Origin: an uncultured Pseudomonadales bacterium
GTDB taxonomy: Bacteria > Pseudomonadota > Gammaproteobacteria > Pseudomonadales > Azotimanducaceae
NCBI GenBank assembly: GCA_905182155.1
Contig: CAJJAX010000024.1
Coordinates: 1-64,000 of the forward strand
Length of the DNA: 64,000 nucleotides
Reading direction: 5' to 3'
Shown here: piece by piece, positions 49,366 to 58,441 of the stretch
Layout: each line of letters starts with the position of its first letter
Position numbering within the stretch: position 1 is the stretch's first letter
The notes under the pieces: generated by a model
What the model was told of the DNA's origin: nothing
Seen by the model: only the letters and a program-made list of their open reading frames with translations
Database searches by the model: none
Program-made: the position numbers and the translations under genes

Positions 49366-50043
49366 ATGGGTTGCGATCAAATGCTGCTCTTGATCCTGCT
49401 CGCCCTTGCCTCTTATACGCACGGGGCTGAAAACCGATCGGTCTTGATTTATGGCGATAGCGTCAGCGCAGGGTATGGCATGACCCAACCAGAGAGCTGG
49501 CCCGCGCTGTTGGGCGCGGATCTTGCACCCAGCCACCCCGAGCTTCGCTTAGCCAACTCAAGCGTTAGCGGCGAAACCACTACAGGCGGTTTAAACCGCT
49601 TCACAAAAGCCCTCGAAATCCACGCCCCTGGTCTCGTTGTTCTAGAACTGGGTGGCAACGACGGTTTACGGGGCTATCCGATATCGAGTATTCAAGCCAA
49701 TATTGGGAAAATGATTGCGCTTTGCCAAGCCCAAAACATCGAGGTCATTCTGATCGGCATGGTGTTGCCACCGAACTATGGCCGCCGCTACACCGAGGCC
49801 TTTGAAGGCCTGTATCGAGCGTTAGCCGAGCAATATGAACTCGCCGGCTTCCTACCCTATTTACTCAACGGCATTAACACCGATCCCAACCTCATCCAAC
49901 GCGATGGCATCCACCCAACGGTTGCGGCACAACCTTTAATCAAGGACCAAATCAAACCCTTCATCCTGCGCTGGTTAATGACCGGCCTAAATCAAGCAAG
50001 CATTAAACCAGCAGCGCTTTATGCGCCCGCCAATCCGGCATAA
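49366..50043 (+). CDS. tesA: Arylesterase / multifunctional acyl-CoA thioesterase I (TesA)
   Basis: About 225 residues from ATG 49366; ATG 49381 is the alternative. A short signal peptide (LLLILLALASYTHG) predicts a periplasmic enzyme. SGNH blocks: GDSVSAGYG (Ser32), ANSSVSGETT (Gly), LELGGNDGLRG (Asn), and DGIHPTVAAQ (Asp-His). Known TesA has thioesterase, lysophospholipase and protease I activity. It is divergent from ybbA-ybbP, as in E. coli. Its last 41 bases overlap the convergent YgjP-like gene. Confidence 0.93.
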   Translation: MGCDQMLLLILLALASYTHGAENRSVLIYGDSVSAGYGMTQPESWPALLGADLAPSHPELRLANSSVSGETTTGGLNRFTKALEIHAPGLVVLELGGNDGLRGYPISSIQANIGKMIALCQAQNIEVILIGMVLPPNYGRRYTEAFEGLYRALAEQYELAGFLPYLLNGINTDPNLIQRDGIHPTVAAQPLIKDQIKPFILRWLMTGLNQASIKPAALYAPANPA

Positions 50044-50710
50044 ACCCGGCAAGGTAGCCATAAAAAGCTGGGGTGTGGTCGAAGTGCTTTAAATGACAAA
50101 GCTCATGCAAAATAACGTAATCAATCGCTTTAATATCTTGCGTAATCAGCCACAGATTCAGCGTGATCACCCCGGACTGGCTACAACTGCCCCATTTGGC
50201 TTTCATTTTTCTGATTTTCAGATTGGCGGCCATTGGTAAATCAAAGCGTTCAACCAAGGCCGATAAACGCCGATTAAAAATCAGCATGGCTTGGGTGCGA
50301 TACCAGTTTTCGAGCCGCATTTGAATTTGCATCGGGGCATCTGGCAAGGCTCGAACGATTAGGTCTGACTGCCTGATTTGCGCTTTTCCTGGCAGATCAG
50401 CTCGAGTCTTCAAGTGATAACCATGACCCAAAAAATAGTGGATCGCGCCCTCGGCAAATTGGGGTCTGGGACGAACGGCGCGGCCTTTCATTCGGGCGAT
50501 CGCCCGAAAGACCCAGTCTTGATGCTCTAAGATGAACGCTTTGGCAGCATAGTGCGCACATCGCTTGGGAATTCGGCACTGAACCTCGCCATCCACCTCA
50601 ACCACAAGCGCCAAGCGTTTACGCTTTCGACGAACAATCACCACCTCAACCAAACCCGCGTCCCCCGCGATCCAGACCGATGGGTTCGCTGTCACCGCCA
50701 ACGGGCTCAT
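50003..50710 (-). CDS. YgjP-like zinc metallopeptidase (DUF45 family)
   Basis: 235 residues. The zinc motif HELCHLKHFDHTPAFY supplies HExxH plus a downstream H, and MKAKWGSCSQSGVITLN precedes it, as in YgjP/DUF45 proteins. Substrate unknown. It is the last gene of a run of four minus-strand genes (FecR protein, CHASE2 cyclase, BolA, this) and begins with ATGA overlapping the BolA stop. Confidence 0.88.
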   Translation of the reverse strand: MSPLAVTANPSVWIAGDAGLVEVVIVRRKRKRLALVVEVDGEVQCRIPKRCAHYAAKAFILEHQDWVFRAIARMKGRAVRPRPQFAEGAIHYFLGHGYHLKTRADLPGKAQIRQSDLIVRALPDAPMQIQMRLENWYRTQAMLIFNRRLSALVERFDLPMAANLKIRKMKAKWGSCSQSGVITLNLWLITQDIKAIDYVILHELCHLKHFDHTPAFYGYLAGFMPDWRAHKALLV

Positions 50711-51042
50711 TCGCTCGGATCAACCCCGCGACCGCCGCCCAAACAATTGGGCGATAAAGGCGCGGCTTCACCCTTCATCAACCATTCATCCTGGGCGTAA
50801 GTGTGCATGGATAGGGCATGAATTTGACCATTCAATTGCGCGGCCAAAACGCGGTTAACCCGCTGATGGCGCTGAATCAGTCTTTCACCGGCAAAGGATT
50901 CTGACACCACAATCACTTTAAAATGGCTTTCAGAACCTGGTGGCACATTGTGCTGATGACTTTCGTTGGTGACCACCAAATAACTCGGGTCAAACGCTGC
51001 CGTGAGCGCCTCATAAATCGACTGCTGAATCACGCCTGCCAT
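50707..51042 (-). CDS. BolA family protein
   Basis: 111 residues. The BolA fold is clear: SHQHNVPPGSESHFKVIVVSESFAGERLIQRHQRVNRVL, containing the conserved FxVxVVS and the R-H-R helix. BolA proteins partner with monothiol glutaredoxins in Fe-S cluster trafficking and act in stress and morphology. GAAAGG sits 7 bases before the start. A 30-residue tail (LMKGEAAPLSPNCLGGG) resembles the poorly conserved BolA end. It begins 3 bases after the cyclase stop. Confidence 0.9.
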   Translation of the reverse strand: MAGVIQQSIYEALTAAFDPSYLVVTNESHQHNVPPGSESHFKVIVVSESFAGERLIQRHQRVNRVLAAQLNGQIHALSMHTYAQDEWLMKGEAAPLSPNCLGGGRGVDPSE

Positions 51043-51045
51043 CGA

Positions 51046-53158
51046 TCAACCTTTCTCTTTGAGTTCCATCACGCCATCCCAATCGAGCGGCGGCGGCGTC
51101 AAAACGAACGCTTCACACCGTGCAAGGTGGGTTAAGGATGGTCCATCATCAGGAATCAGATCAACGCAGGCTCGGAACGCCGCTTGGGCATCCACAAAAT
51201 TTCGATCTCGGATCAATTGCAACCCGCCCTGATAGCGATCTACGACATCGGCAAGCACCCCAGTGGTTTGATCCTTTCGGTTCAACAATTGGTAAACCCG
51301 AATCGGCTCGGCTTTACCGACTACTCGAATAATATCGAGCTCTCGAACATCAACATCATCCTTGCACTGCAAATAGGTCGACTCTGAAATCATCAGGTCA
51401 GACCGAAATGCTTTGTTCGCGCCTTCGAGTCGGGCCGCGAGGTTGACCGCATCGCCCATAATGGTGTAATTGATACGCTGGGTGGAGCCCATATTACCCA
51501 CAACCATCCGCCCAGTATTGACGCCCATTCGAACCGACACCTTCGGCAAGCCTCTCGCTACCCATTGATCCCGAAGACCGCCCAGCGCATGATTCATATC
51601 AATACTGGCGAAACAGGCTTGTCGCGCATGGGCCGGCTGATCGATCGGCGCCCCCCAGAAGGCAATGATGGCGTCTCCCTCAAACTTATCGATGGTGCCA
51701 TCCGAGGCAATGATCACGTCACACATCTCGGTCAGATATTCATTGAGCAAGCCCACCAACTGCGTTGGCGTCATCCCTTCTGAGAAGGTCGAAAACCCCG
51801 CAATATCGGAAAAGTAAGCGGTCATTTCTCGCTCTTCACCACCGAGGGTCAGCTTGTCCGGATCTTTCACTAGATCGGCCACAACGGTTGGCGATAAATA
51901 CTGACCAAAGGCATCTTTAATATAGGCTTTTTGACCCATCTCGTTCAGATAAAAACGGCCGTTCACCACGATCACAGACAGGATGATGGCAAATATATTG
52001 GGCACCATGGAAAGAATCAGCCCTTCTATGGCGTAGGCCCAACAACAAAAGCCCACAAACACGACCGCCCCAAGCAAGCTAATCCCATTACGAATCAAGG
52101 GTGCCGCAATGAAGGACGAGGCTAAGATCACAGCCAGGAGCAGCGCTGTCACCACTGATTCCGTCGCGATCGATGCGGCGCGCAATGGCCCACCCTTTAA
52201 GAGGGTTTCGATCTCGCTCGCAATGATATTCACTCCGAAGATATTCCCGGCCGGCGTCTCAAATTGATCGTGGGCGACTTCGGCGACTTCGCCGATCAAA
52301 ACAATCTTACCGCTCACTAAAAACGAGAGATCTTCCAACTCCTCCTCATCGACAAACAAGATATCCCCAGCGGCGATGCCCACTTCTTCGTGTCGAGCTC
52401 GACTACCGGCGGCATCTATGGTGCGCGGCAACATTGGATAATCCAGATAAAGATCATTGTGCTGATCTAGCTGGGCCACCATTTCATCACCGATAAAAAG
52501 CTGATGGTTTTGGAGTGACGGCGCTTCACCCAAATGCATCGACAGCTCGCACGGAAAATGGCCATTCACCAATGGATTCATTGATGTCAGGATAAACCCT
52601 CAACCTTACGATTTTTTCCGACACGGTGCTGTTTGATGAAATGTTGGAGTAACCCGAAATTGTTACTTCATCTATCTTTGGAATTGATTTGTTGATGCTA
52701 ACAAATTCTTCACCAACCATTTCAGCCGTGGAGACCATTAAAACGTTTCCGGCTTCAACCAGCGCATCTACCAATGACGGATCTTCACCGTAAGCGCTAT
52801 TGAAATCGAGCAACATGTCGACCCCGATGACCGACGCGCCCATCGCGCTCAAACGCGCAATAATGGTTGCCAAGTCGACCCGACGCAGCGGATACACCTC
52901 GTATTCTTCGTAGAAATCTTCATCCGTATAGACCACGGTCACATCAGGACTCGGCGCGATGAGCGCTGGATCCCCATACCCCGATCGCAGCAAATGCCGA
53001 TAGGAGATGGTTTCATCCTCAACGATCGTTAAGGATTCTTGATACTCTGCAAACAAAGCCAGACCAAACAAGAAAACAACCAAAGGCAGATCGAATCTGC
53101 CTTTTAAGACCGATAAAACGTTCAAGGTTGAAGGGCCCCGCGAACCCGCGGCACCCAA
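51046..53158 (-). CDS. Membrane adenylate/guanylate cyclase with extracytoplasmic CHASE2 domain, frame broken once
   Basis: The N-part (52540-53158, TTG start at 53158) has a first TM helix and a CHASE2-type sensor: DVTVVYTDEDFYEEYEVYPLRR and ASVIGVDMLLDF. After a frame change near 52540 (VDA joined to HLGEAPSLQNHQL by one or two bases), the C-part finishes CHASE2 (GKIVLIGEVAEV), two or three TM helices, then the class III cyclase domain: MTAYFSDIAGFSTFSE (metal Asp), FEGDAIIAFWGAP and GDAVNLAARLEG, with a small C-terminal extension resembling a TPR. About 704 residues. Makes cAMP or cGMP in response to an envelope signal. It follows the FecR protein by 3 bases, the usual pairing. Confidence 0.88.
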
Positions 53159-53161
53159 AGT

Positions 53162-54133
53162 TTATTCCGAGATAAAGTCATTGTATTTCTGAGCCTCTGC
53201 CGTTTTTTCCTTCATCAATTGCAGCGCCTGGAGATTGGCAATAAACAACGGCTTCATTTCAATGTCATCTGGGTAAACATCAAAATAGGCGCGATAGGCA
53301 TCCATTGCCGGCACCAATAAGCCATGTTGTTCCAGCACATCTGCTTGCGCAAAGAAATCATCCCCTGCCGCCACGATGGACGCCTTGATGGTCGCTTCTT
53401 CACCCGCTGCGAGCACTTTTAACTTGCCAGGCCGCCGGGGGGTATAAACCACTTCTTCACCCGCTTTGACGTCCAACCGGAGCGCGTACTCACCCGCGTC
53501 GGGCACAGGTAATTGAAACCGAATGTGCTCGCCGGAAGCATCGGCCGGCACTTCAAATTGCTGCTCACCTAAAACAATCACGAAGGTATTATCAGGACAC
53601 GCTTTATCCCAAACCAAATCAGCAAAGCCTTCAGAAACCGTAATTTCGCGTGCTAAACGGACCTTCACTTCACACTCGGGCTCACCCGGCTTCTTCACAG
53701 CACGGCGCACCGTGGTATAGCGCTGGGCTGAGGCGAATTTATTGGCAAGACCATCCATGAGCCCAGCATCGCTGCTAAAAGGATCCGAAACCTCACCCGC
53801 AGAAACTTCCAACCCAGTGTCCCCCACCATCGCCGCCACATTGGCGCTTAAACTTTGGGCTAAACCAGATTCTTGATTAATGAAGTTACCCGAGCCATCC
53901 GCACCGGTTCTGATGTGATACCCTGAAAACAAATACTTAGCACGGGTCACTGGGCGCCACTTCTCGCCATCACGACTGTATTCAACTGCACCATTTGGAT
54001 CCATTAGCTTACCCACTGGGCTACGCGCTTCTTCGGCGCTCGCGGGCGCAATGAATCCAACCGCCAAAAGTGCGGTTAACATCATTTTTTTCAATTTTAG
54101 GCTACTTACTTTTACGTTAAGTTGCTCACCCAT
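53162..54133 (-). CDS. Periplasmic FecR-domain protein
   Basis: 323 residues with a signal peptide (LTALLAVGFIAPASA). The FecR-type beta domain lies at about 35-125 (GKLMDPNGAVEYSRDGEKWRPV, LFSGYHIRTGADGSGNF), followed by a second beta domain with Cys residues (PECEVKVRLAREITVSEGFADLVWDKACP) and a C-terminal helical TPR-like stretch (ALDAYRAYFDVYP-type). AGGAG lies about 10 bases before the start. FecR-CHASE2-cyclase arrangement is common; the FecR part may present a ligand or load to the CHASE2 sensor, by inference. Confidence 0.83.
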   Translation of the reverse strand: MGEQLNVKVSSLKLKKMMLTALLAVGFIAPASAEEARSPVGKLMDPNGAVEYSRDGEKWRPVTRAKYLFSGYHIRTGADGSGNFINQESGLAQSLSANVAAMVGDTGLEVSAGEVSDPFSSDAGLMDGLANKFASAQRYTTVRRAVKKPGEPECEVKVRLAREITVSEGFADLVWDKACPDNTFVIVLGEQQFEVPADASGEHIRFQLPVPDAGEYALRLDVKAGEEVVYTPRRPGKLKVLAAGEEATIKASIVAAGDDFFAQADVLEQHGLLVPAMDAYRAYFDVYPDDIEMKPLFIANLQALQLMKEKTAEAQKYNDFISE

Positions 54134-54791
54134 TAGAGGACTCTCCTATTATGTTAAGAATGATCTAGACCCCTCGCACCTGGACCCCAATCTTCAATTG
54201 CACCCGCATTTAACCCTTTTTGACAGCTCTTAGCATCTTTTGGCATTCTTTATGCATTCTTTATGCATTCTTTAGAACCTTTTAATATCCATAGAAAATC
54301 AGGACCGCGCGCGGCCCCTAACCCAAGCTTTAAGCTTTAACCTAATCAGACCCTAACCTTCAAACCCGCTCGCCTTGTTTCAGCCTTCAACATCCAACCC
54401 GTACGATTAGAATTCTAGGCTTTTCTTGAATTTATTCAACCAAAGGTCAATTGTACTGGCGATCAAGGTAAGCCGAGCCTTGAGTGGCCTTTTGCGGTAT
54501 TTTCCGATCATCCAAATCATTGCAATCCGCGTTAACACCCCATCGATTTTTTACCCCGCAGCATAACAACCGTTAGAAAGCGGCTCTCAACGCAACATCA
54601 ACGTTCAGTAGCCCTGCAATCAGAGGGCCTGCCACACAACTTATAGCAAAGACCACACCTGCCGGCGCCCTATACCGGCACCGTTGACCGTTGTTCAAAA
54701 CGGCCTTGCAGCCGCCTTCAAGAAAGCCATGCCAAACGCGCCCTCGTGGGATAAGATATCGCTTAACTTACGACCCTGACACTGACTGCCC
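54134..54791. other. Divergent promoter region between the FecR protein and yaaA, with direct repeats
   Basis: 658 bases without a supported gene. It holds the three-copy 11-bp repeat at 54243-54274, several AT-rich stretches, and CATAAT at about 54150 on the minus strand that could be a -10 element. No clear -35, terminator or RNA gene was recognised. Confidence 0.5.
54243..54274. repeat. Three direct copies of GCATTCTTTAT
   Basis: GCATTCTTTAT at 54243-54253 and 54254-54264, and GCATTCTTTA at 54265-54274, are head-to-tail about 110 bases upstream of the FecR start. Phased 11-bp repeats can be a multimeric regulator site. Confidence 0.9.
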
Positions 54792-55549
54792 ATGTTGATG
54801 CTTCTATCCCCTGCCAAGACCCTCGACTTTGAAACCCCGGTGCCGACCACCGACACCTCCAAACCCGTTCTACTGCGAGAAGCATCCGCCCTCGCGAAAC
54901 TGATGAAAACAAAGTCCGAGCAGGATCTGGCGAGTATGATGAAAATCAGCCCGAAGCTTGCCGCGCTGAACCACGAACGGTTTCAAACTTGGAGTCCTGC
55001 CAGAGGCACACTGAAGCAATCGCTGTTCGCATTCCGGGGCGATGTTTATATCGGCTTACAGGCAGACGGGTTTTCAGCGCAAGATATTCGTTTCGCCCAA
55101 AAACATTTGAGAATTTTGTCCGGCTTGTATGGCTTATTGAAACCCCTTGATCTCATTAAGCCCTATCGCTTAGAAATGGGCACTCGGTTAAGTAATCAAC
55201 GCGGCACCGATTTGTATGATTTTTGGCAAGTGGCGCTGGCAAAGAAACTGCTGGAAGAACTGGACGGCCAAACCAAACCGGTACTGATTAATCTCGCATC
55301 CAATGAATACTTCAAAGCTGTAGATAAAAAAACACTTAATGCGAAAGTTTTGGATATTGTGTTTAAGGAAAAAAAAGGGGAAGTATACAAAGTTATAGGT
55401 ATTTATGCAAAGCGCGCAAGAGGCTTGATGGTGAATTACATTATACGCAACGCCTCAAGCAACCTGAACAACTCAAGGCCTTTGATACCGATGGCTATCA
55501 ATATCAAGCGGACCTTAGCAGCGAAACCGATTGGGTCTTCGCACGTTGA
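54792..55549 (+). CDS. yaaA: Peroxide stress protein YaaA (DUF328), frame broken once
   Basis: Opens MLMLLSPAKTLDFE, the exact YaaA signature, with FRGDVYIGLQA and LYGLLKPLDLIKPYRLEMGTRL following. At about 55448 the frame shifts: the ORF as read drifts into NASSNLNNSRP, but adding one C (CGCAAC to CGCCAAC) gives YIIRQRLKQPEQLKAFDTDGYQYQADLSSETDWVFAR and a stop at 55549. The result is about 252 residues, matching the usual 255-260. YaaA lowers free intracellular iron and limits peroxide damage. Its stop overlaps the next gene's candidate TTG start. Confidence 0.9.
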
Positions 55550-56556
55550 GCGAACCATCGGCGCCGTTTCTTGGCATCGTGGTCAATCCTATGTCCGGCC
55601 GAGACGTTCGTCGGGTCGCAGCCCGAGCCAGCACCAGTACCCATCATGAAAAACAGCAACAGGTTACTCGCTTAGTTCTTGCCGCCTTGGAGAATGGCGT
55701 TGAACGCGTATTTTTGTCCCAAGAACCTTTTAGAATCAATGAACGCGCGGTCGAGAACCTGCCCCAAAGACATCAGGTCGAAATCCTATCTTTTAAGCTG
55801 ACCCATACAGCACGCGACACCGAGACCATGATCGATTTAATGTGGGAAGCCGGTTGTCGAACCTTTATTGTGCTTGGCGGCGATGGCACCAATCGAATTG
55901 TCTCTCGCCGTTATCCCGATTGCGCCCTGATGCCGCTCTCAACGGGGACGAACAATGTCTTCCCCATCATGATCGAAGCGTCTCTAGCCGGCGCAGCAGC
56001 GGGTCTCATCGCATCAGGCCAATTGGCCAAGCAGACCATCACAACCCGTTGTAAGCGGATCCACATCCGCGCAATTGAGGGCCAAACTGAGATTCACGAC
56101 ATCGCCCTCATCGATGCGGTTGTCTTGCACAACGACAGCCTCGGCTCGCTCTTACCCTTTCAAGGCGACCGCCTTGGCTCGCTGCTCTTAACCCGCGCAG
56201 AACCTACCTCAGTCGGACTCTCACCGATCGGCGGCTATTTAAGGCCCAGCGGGCATCAAGATGACTTTGGCGTTTTGGTGCAGTGCGGATCACCGGCGGA
56301 CTGTCGCGTCAGAGTGCCGATTTCGCCCGGGTTGTGGCAAGACGTTTTGGTACAGCACCACGAAGCGGTGGCTTTTGGCTCGGAACTTTCGCTTTCTGGC
56401 GAGGGCATCCTCGCCTATGATGGAGATCGTACTCACAACCTAGCAAACCTAACAGACTGTCGAATGACCGTTCAAAGGGACGGACCCTGGATCATTGAGC
56501 CTGATCGAGTGCTTCAATGCGCGGCGCAGGAAAATATTCTGACCCGGACGCCTTAG
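55546..56556 (+). CDS. AcoX-like ATP-NAD kinase family protein
   Basis: About 336 residues from TTG 55546, which overlaps the yaaA stop as TTGA; the open frame also allows TTG 55531. FLGIVVNPMSGRDVRRV opens the kinase fold; FIVLGGDGTNRIVSRR is the GGDGT motif; LSTGTNNVFPIMIE follows, typical of the AcoX/NAD-kinase-like group. AcoX is named from acetoin catabolism, but no aco genes are nearby, so an acetoin role is not supported. A different member of the superfamily is at 34053. Confidence 0.82.
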   Translation: MSEPSAPFLGIVVNPMSGRDVRRVAARASTSTHHEKQQQVTRLVLAALENGVERVFLSQEPFRINERAVENLPQRHQVEILSFKLTHTARDTETMIDLMWEAGCRTFIVLGGDGTNRIVSRRYPDCALMPLSTGTNNVFPIMIEASLAGAAAGLIASGQLAKQTITTRCKRIHIRAIEGQTEIHDIALIDAVVLHNDSLGSLLPFQGDRLGSLLLTRAEPTSVGLSPIGGYLRPSGHQDDFGVLVQCGSPADCRVRVPISPGLWQDVLVQHHEAVAFGSELSLSGEGILAYDGDRTHNLANLTDCRMTVQRDGPWIIEPDRVLQCAAQENILTRTP

Positions 56557-56642
56557 GCACATCGGCCCTGCGTTGCGCTAGGTTCTTTTCGTTGACCAAG
56601 AAGCAGTGTTAGGCTGCTTATTACACATCGGGATTCTGCCTC

Positions 56643-57332
56643 ATGCGCCTAATTTTCATATCCCTTACGCTTTTTTTTGGCTTTAACGCCGCACTCCAAG
56701 CCAGTGAACCCAGCACGCAAACCCTCGCCTGGCCAGACGGCACTCGTTACGTCGGCGGCATTCAAAATCAGATGCGCGCCGGGCAAGGCACCATCTATTG
56801 GCAAGATGGCACGCGATTTGTCGGCAGTTTTAAAGACAACCTGCGCCATGGCCCTGGCATGATGATTCTGCCCGACGGCACAACCTACGAAGGTGACTTC
56901 GATCGTGGCCAGCTCATCAAGCCCGAAGCACCGCTCACAACACCCCTAGGCCTTGATGACGCGCCCGACACCATTGCCCCATTAGAGACCGATCAAATTA
57001 GCGCGATCACCAACACTCTAGACCTATGGGCCGCCGCTTGGATGGCCCAAAATCCCGATCAATATCTTTCGTTGTACTCCGATGATTTCGAGTTAGCAAA
57101 AGGCGAATCCCGTAGCCTCTGGGAAATGAACCGACGAGAACGCATCTTACTGCCGTCATACATTCAGTTGGATTTATCCTATGAGTCTTTCACCCCGGTC
57201 ACGCCAACGCAGGTCGACGTAAAATTGAGGCAATCCTATCGCTCAGACCGATATCGAGAGATTAGTAATAAAGTCCTTCGGCTTCAGAGCGAATCCAAGG
57301 GTTGGCGCATTATAGGAGAACGACAACGATGA
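56643..57332 (+). CDS. Secreted MORN-repeat protein with NTF2-like C-terminal domain
   Basis: 229 residues with a signal peptide (FISLTLFFGFNAALQA). Three MORN repeats follow: WPDGTRYVGGIQNQMRAGQGT, WQDGTRFVGSFKDNLRHGPGM and LPDGTTYEGDFDRG. After a Pro-rich linker the C-terminal region (WAAAWMAQNPDQYLSLYSDDF...RSLWEMNRRERI) resembles the NTF2/SnoaL-like or Cds6-type domain. MORN repeats usually bind lipid or form a scaffold. The stop overlaps the next ATG as ATGA. Confidence 0.8.
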   Translation: MRLIFISLTLFFGFNAALQASEPSTQTLAWPDGTRYVGGIQNQMRAGQGTIYWQDGTRFVGSFKDNLRHGPGMMILPDGTTYEGDFDRGQLIKPEAPLTTPLGLDDAPDTIAPLETDQISAITNTLDLWAAAWMAQNPDQYLSLYSDDFELAKGESRSLWEMNRRERILLPSYIQLDLSYESFTPVTPTQVDVKLRQSYRSDRYREISNKVLRLQSESKGWRIIGERQR

Positions 57333-58105
57333 ACGACAAGCCGCCCGTACCCGCTGCGACCATTCTGATGCTTCGAGATGGCGAACAAGGCCTTGAAGTG
57401 TTCATGGTGGTTCGTCATCACCAAATTGATTTTGCCTCCGGCGCATTGGTTTTCCCGGGCGGCAAAATTGATGGGAATGATCAACTGGTCAAAGATTATT
57501 GCGATGGCGTGGCGGATGCCACCGACTACCAAGTCGCGATGCAAGTTGGCGCAATCCGAGAAGCTTTTGAGGAATGCGGCGTGCTGCTGGCACGAACTCA
57601 AGGGCAAACCGAACTCATTTCCGGCGAACGCCTTGCCGCCCTATCAGATTATCGGGAGAAGATTCATGCTGGCGACATCAGCTTTGCTGATTTTCTAAAG
57701 CAGGAGCAGTTGCGCCTCGCCTGCGACGCGCTCATCCCCTTCGCGCATTGGGTGACGCCCCCGATGATGCCCAAGCGTTTCGATACTTGGTTTTATCTCG
57801 CCGTGGCGCCATCGGATCATTTGGCCGTGCACGATGGCACAGAGTCCGTTGACTCGGTCTGGATTTCGCCTAAGGACGCCTTAACCGGCGAAAAAGATGG
57901 CACCTACACCATTATTTTCCCGACTCGATTAAACATTGAATTGCTGGGCGAAAGCGGCACCGTCACAAGCGCCATCAGTGCCGCTAAGGCCCATGACATC
58001 AAAACGGTCCTACCCTGGACCGAGGCGCGCGAAGATGGCACCTATCTGTGTATCCCCGCCGATGCTGGTTACGCGATCTCTGAAGAAAAGATGCCCTCAA
58101 GATAA
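57329..58105 (+). CDS. NUDIX hydrolase (NUDT7/NUDT19-like)
   Basis: 258 residues from ATG 57329. The beta-sheet and Nudix helix are split by an insert: GALVFPGGKID...AIREAFEECGVLLA, where REAFEECG carries the metal-binding glutamates and VFPGGK the glycines. Such split-box enzymes (NUDT7, NUDT19) hydrolyse CoA and acyl-CoA to 4'-phosphopantetheine and 3',5'-ADP. The actual substrate is not known. Overlaps the MORN gene's stop by 4 bases, so the two are co-translated. Confidence 0.85.
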   Translation: MNDKPPVPAATILMLRDGEQGLEVFMVVRHHQIDFASGALVFPGGKIDGNDQLVKDYCDGVADATDYQVAMQVGAIREAFEECGVLLARTQGQTELISGERLAALSDYREKIHAGDISFADFLKQEQLRLACDALIPFAHWVTPPMMPKRFDTWFYLAVAPSDHLAVHDGTESVDSVWISPKDALTGEKDGTYTIIFPTRLNIELLGESGTVTSAISAAKAHDIKTVLPWTEAREDGTYLCIPADAGYAISEEKMPSR

Positions 58106-58441
58106 CGCAGCACTCACTTTAGCCAAGCCGGAGAAAGCGTGCCCCGCCTTCGGAGGCAGCCGGGGGCGCCCGATCAAAGCGAAACCGGCTGAACTGATTG
58201 ATCCGCTCAATGCCATCGGCCAAGGCTTACGGCGGCAATCCGTCGGCGTATGGACCACACCCGGCAAGGTCAAAGATGGCAGGTCCAGCTTTAACCCCTG
58301 CACCGCAGCGCTTTAAGCGCGCTACGGCCAGTTGCTGCCAGTTTAAGGCGCTACCCGTTGACATCCACCCGAGTAATGTCATCAAAAAAGGCGCCTAAAC
58401 GCCTTTATCGTGTTCAATTATGGGCTCAACAGACCTTAGCG
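58106..58441. other. Intergenic region between NUDIX and nqrF, ending in a terminator hairpin
   Basis: Convergent spacer of 336 bases. Apart from the hairpin at 58387-58406 I see no gene; the open frames here (for example at 58106-58316) show no family resemblance. Confidence 0.5.
58387..58406 (-). terminator. Rho-independent terminator of the nqr operon
   Basis: On the minus strand AAAGGCG-TTTAGG-CGCCTTT is a perfect 7-bp stem with a 6-base loop, followed by a run of T (TTTTTT across the stem end), 35 bases after the nqrF stop. It could also act on the NUDIX transcript from the other direction. Confidence 0.8.

Noticed and set aside
52535-52545. UGA ending the cyclase N-part as another Sec codon
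   Set aside because: Homology resumes in a different frame after this stop (HLGEAPS), so it is a frameshift and not read-through, unlike the UGA at 41693.
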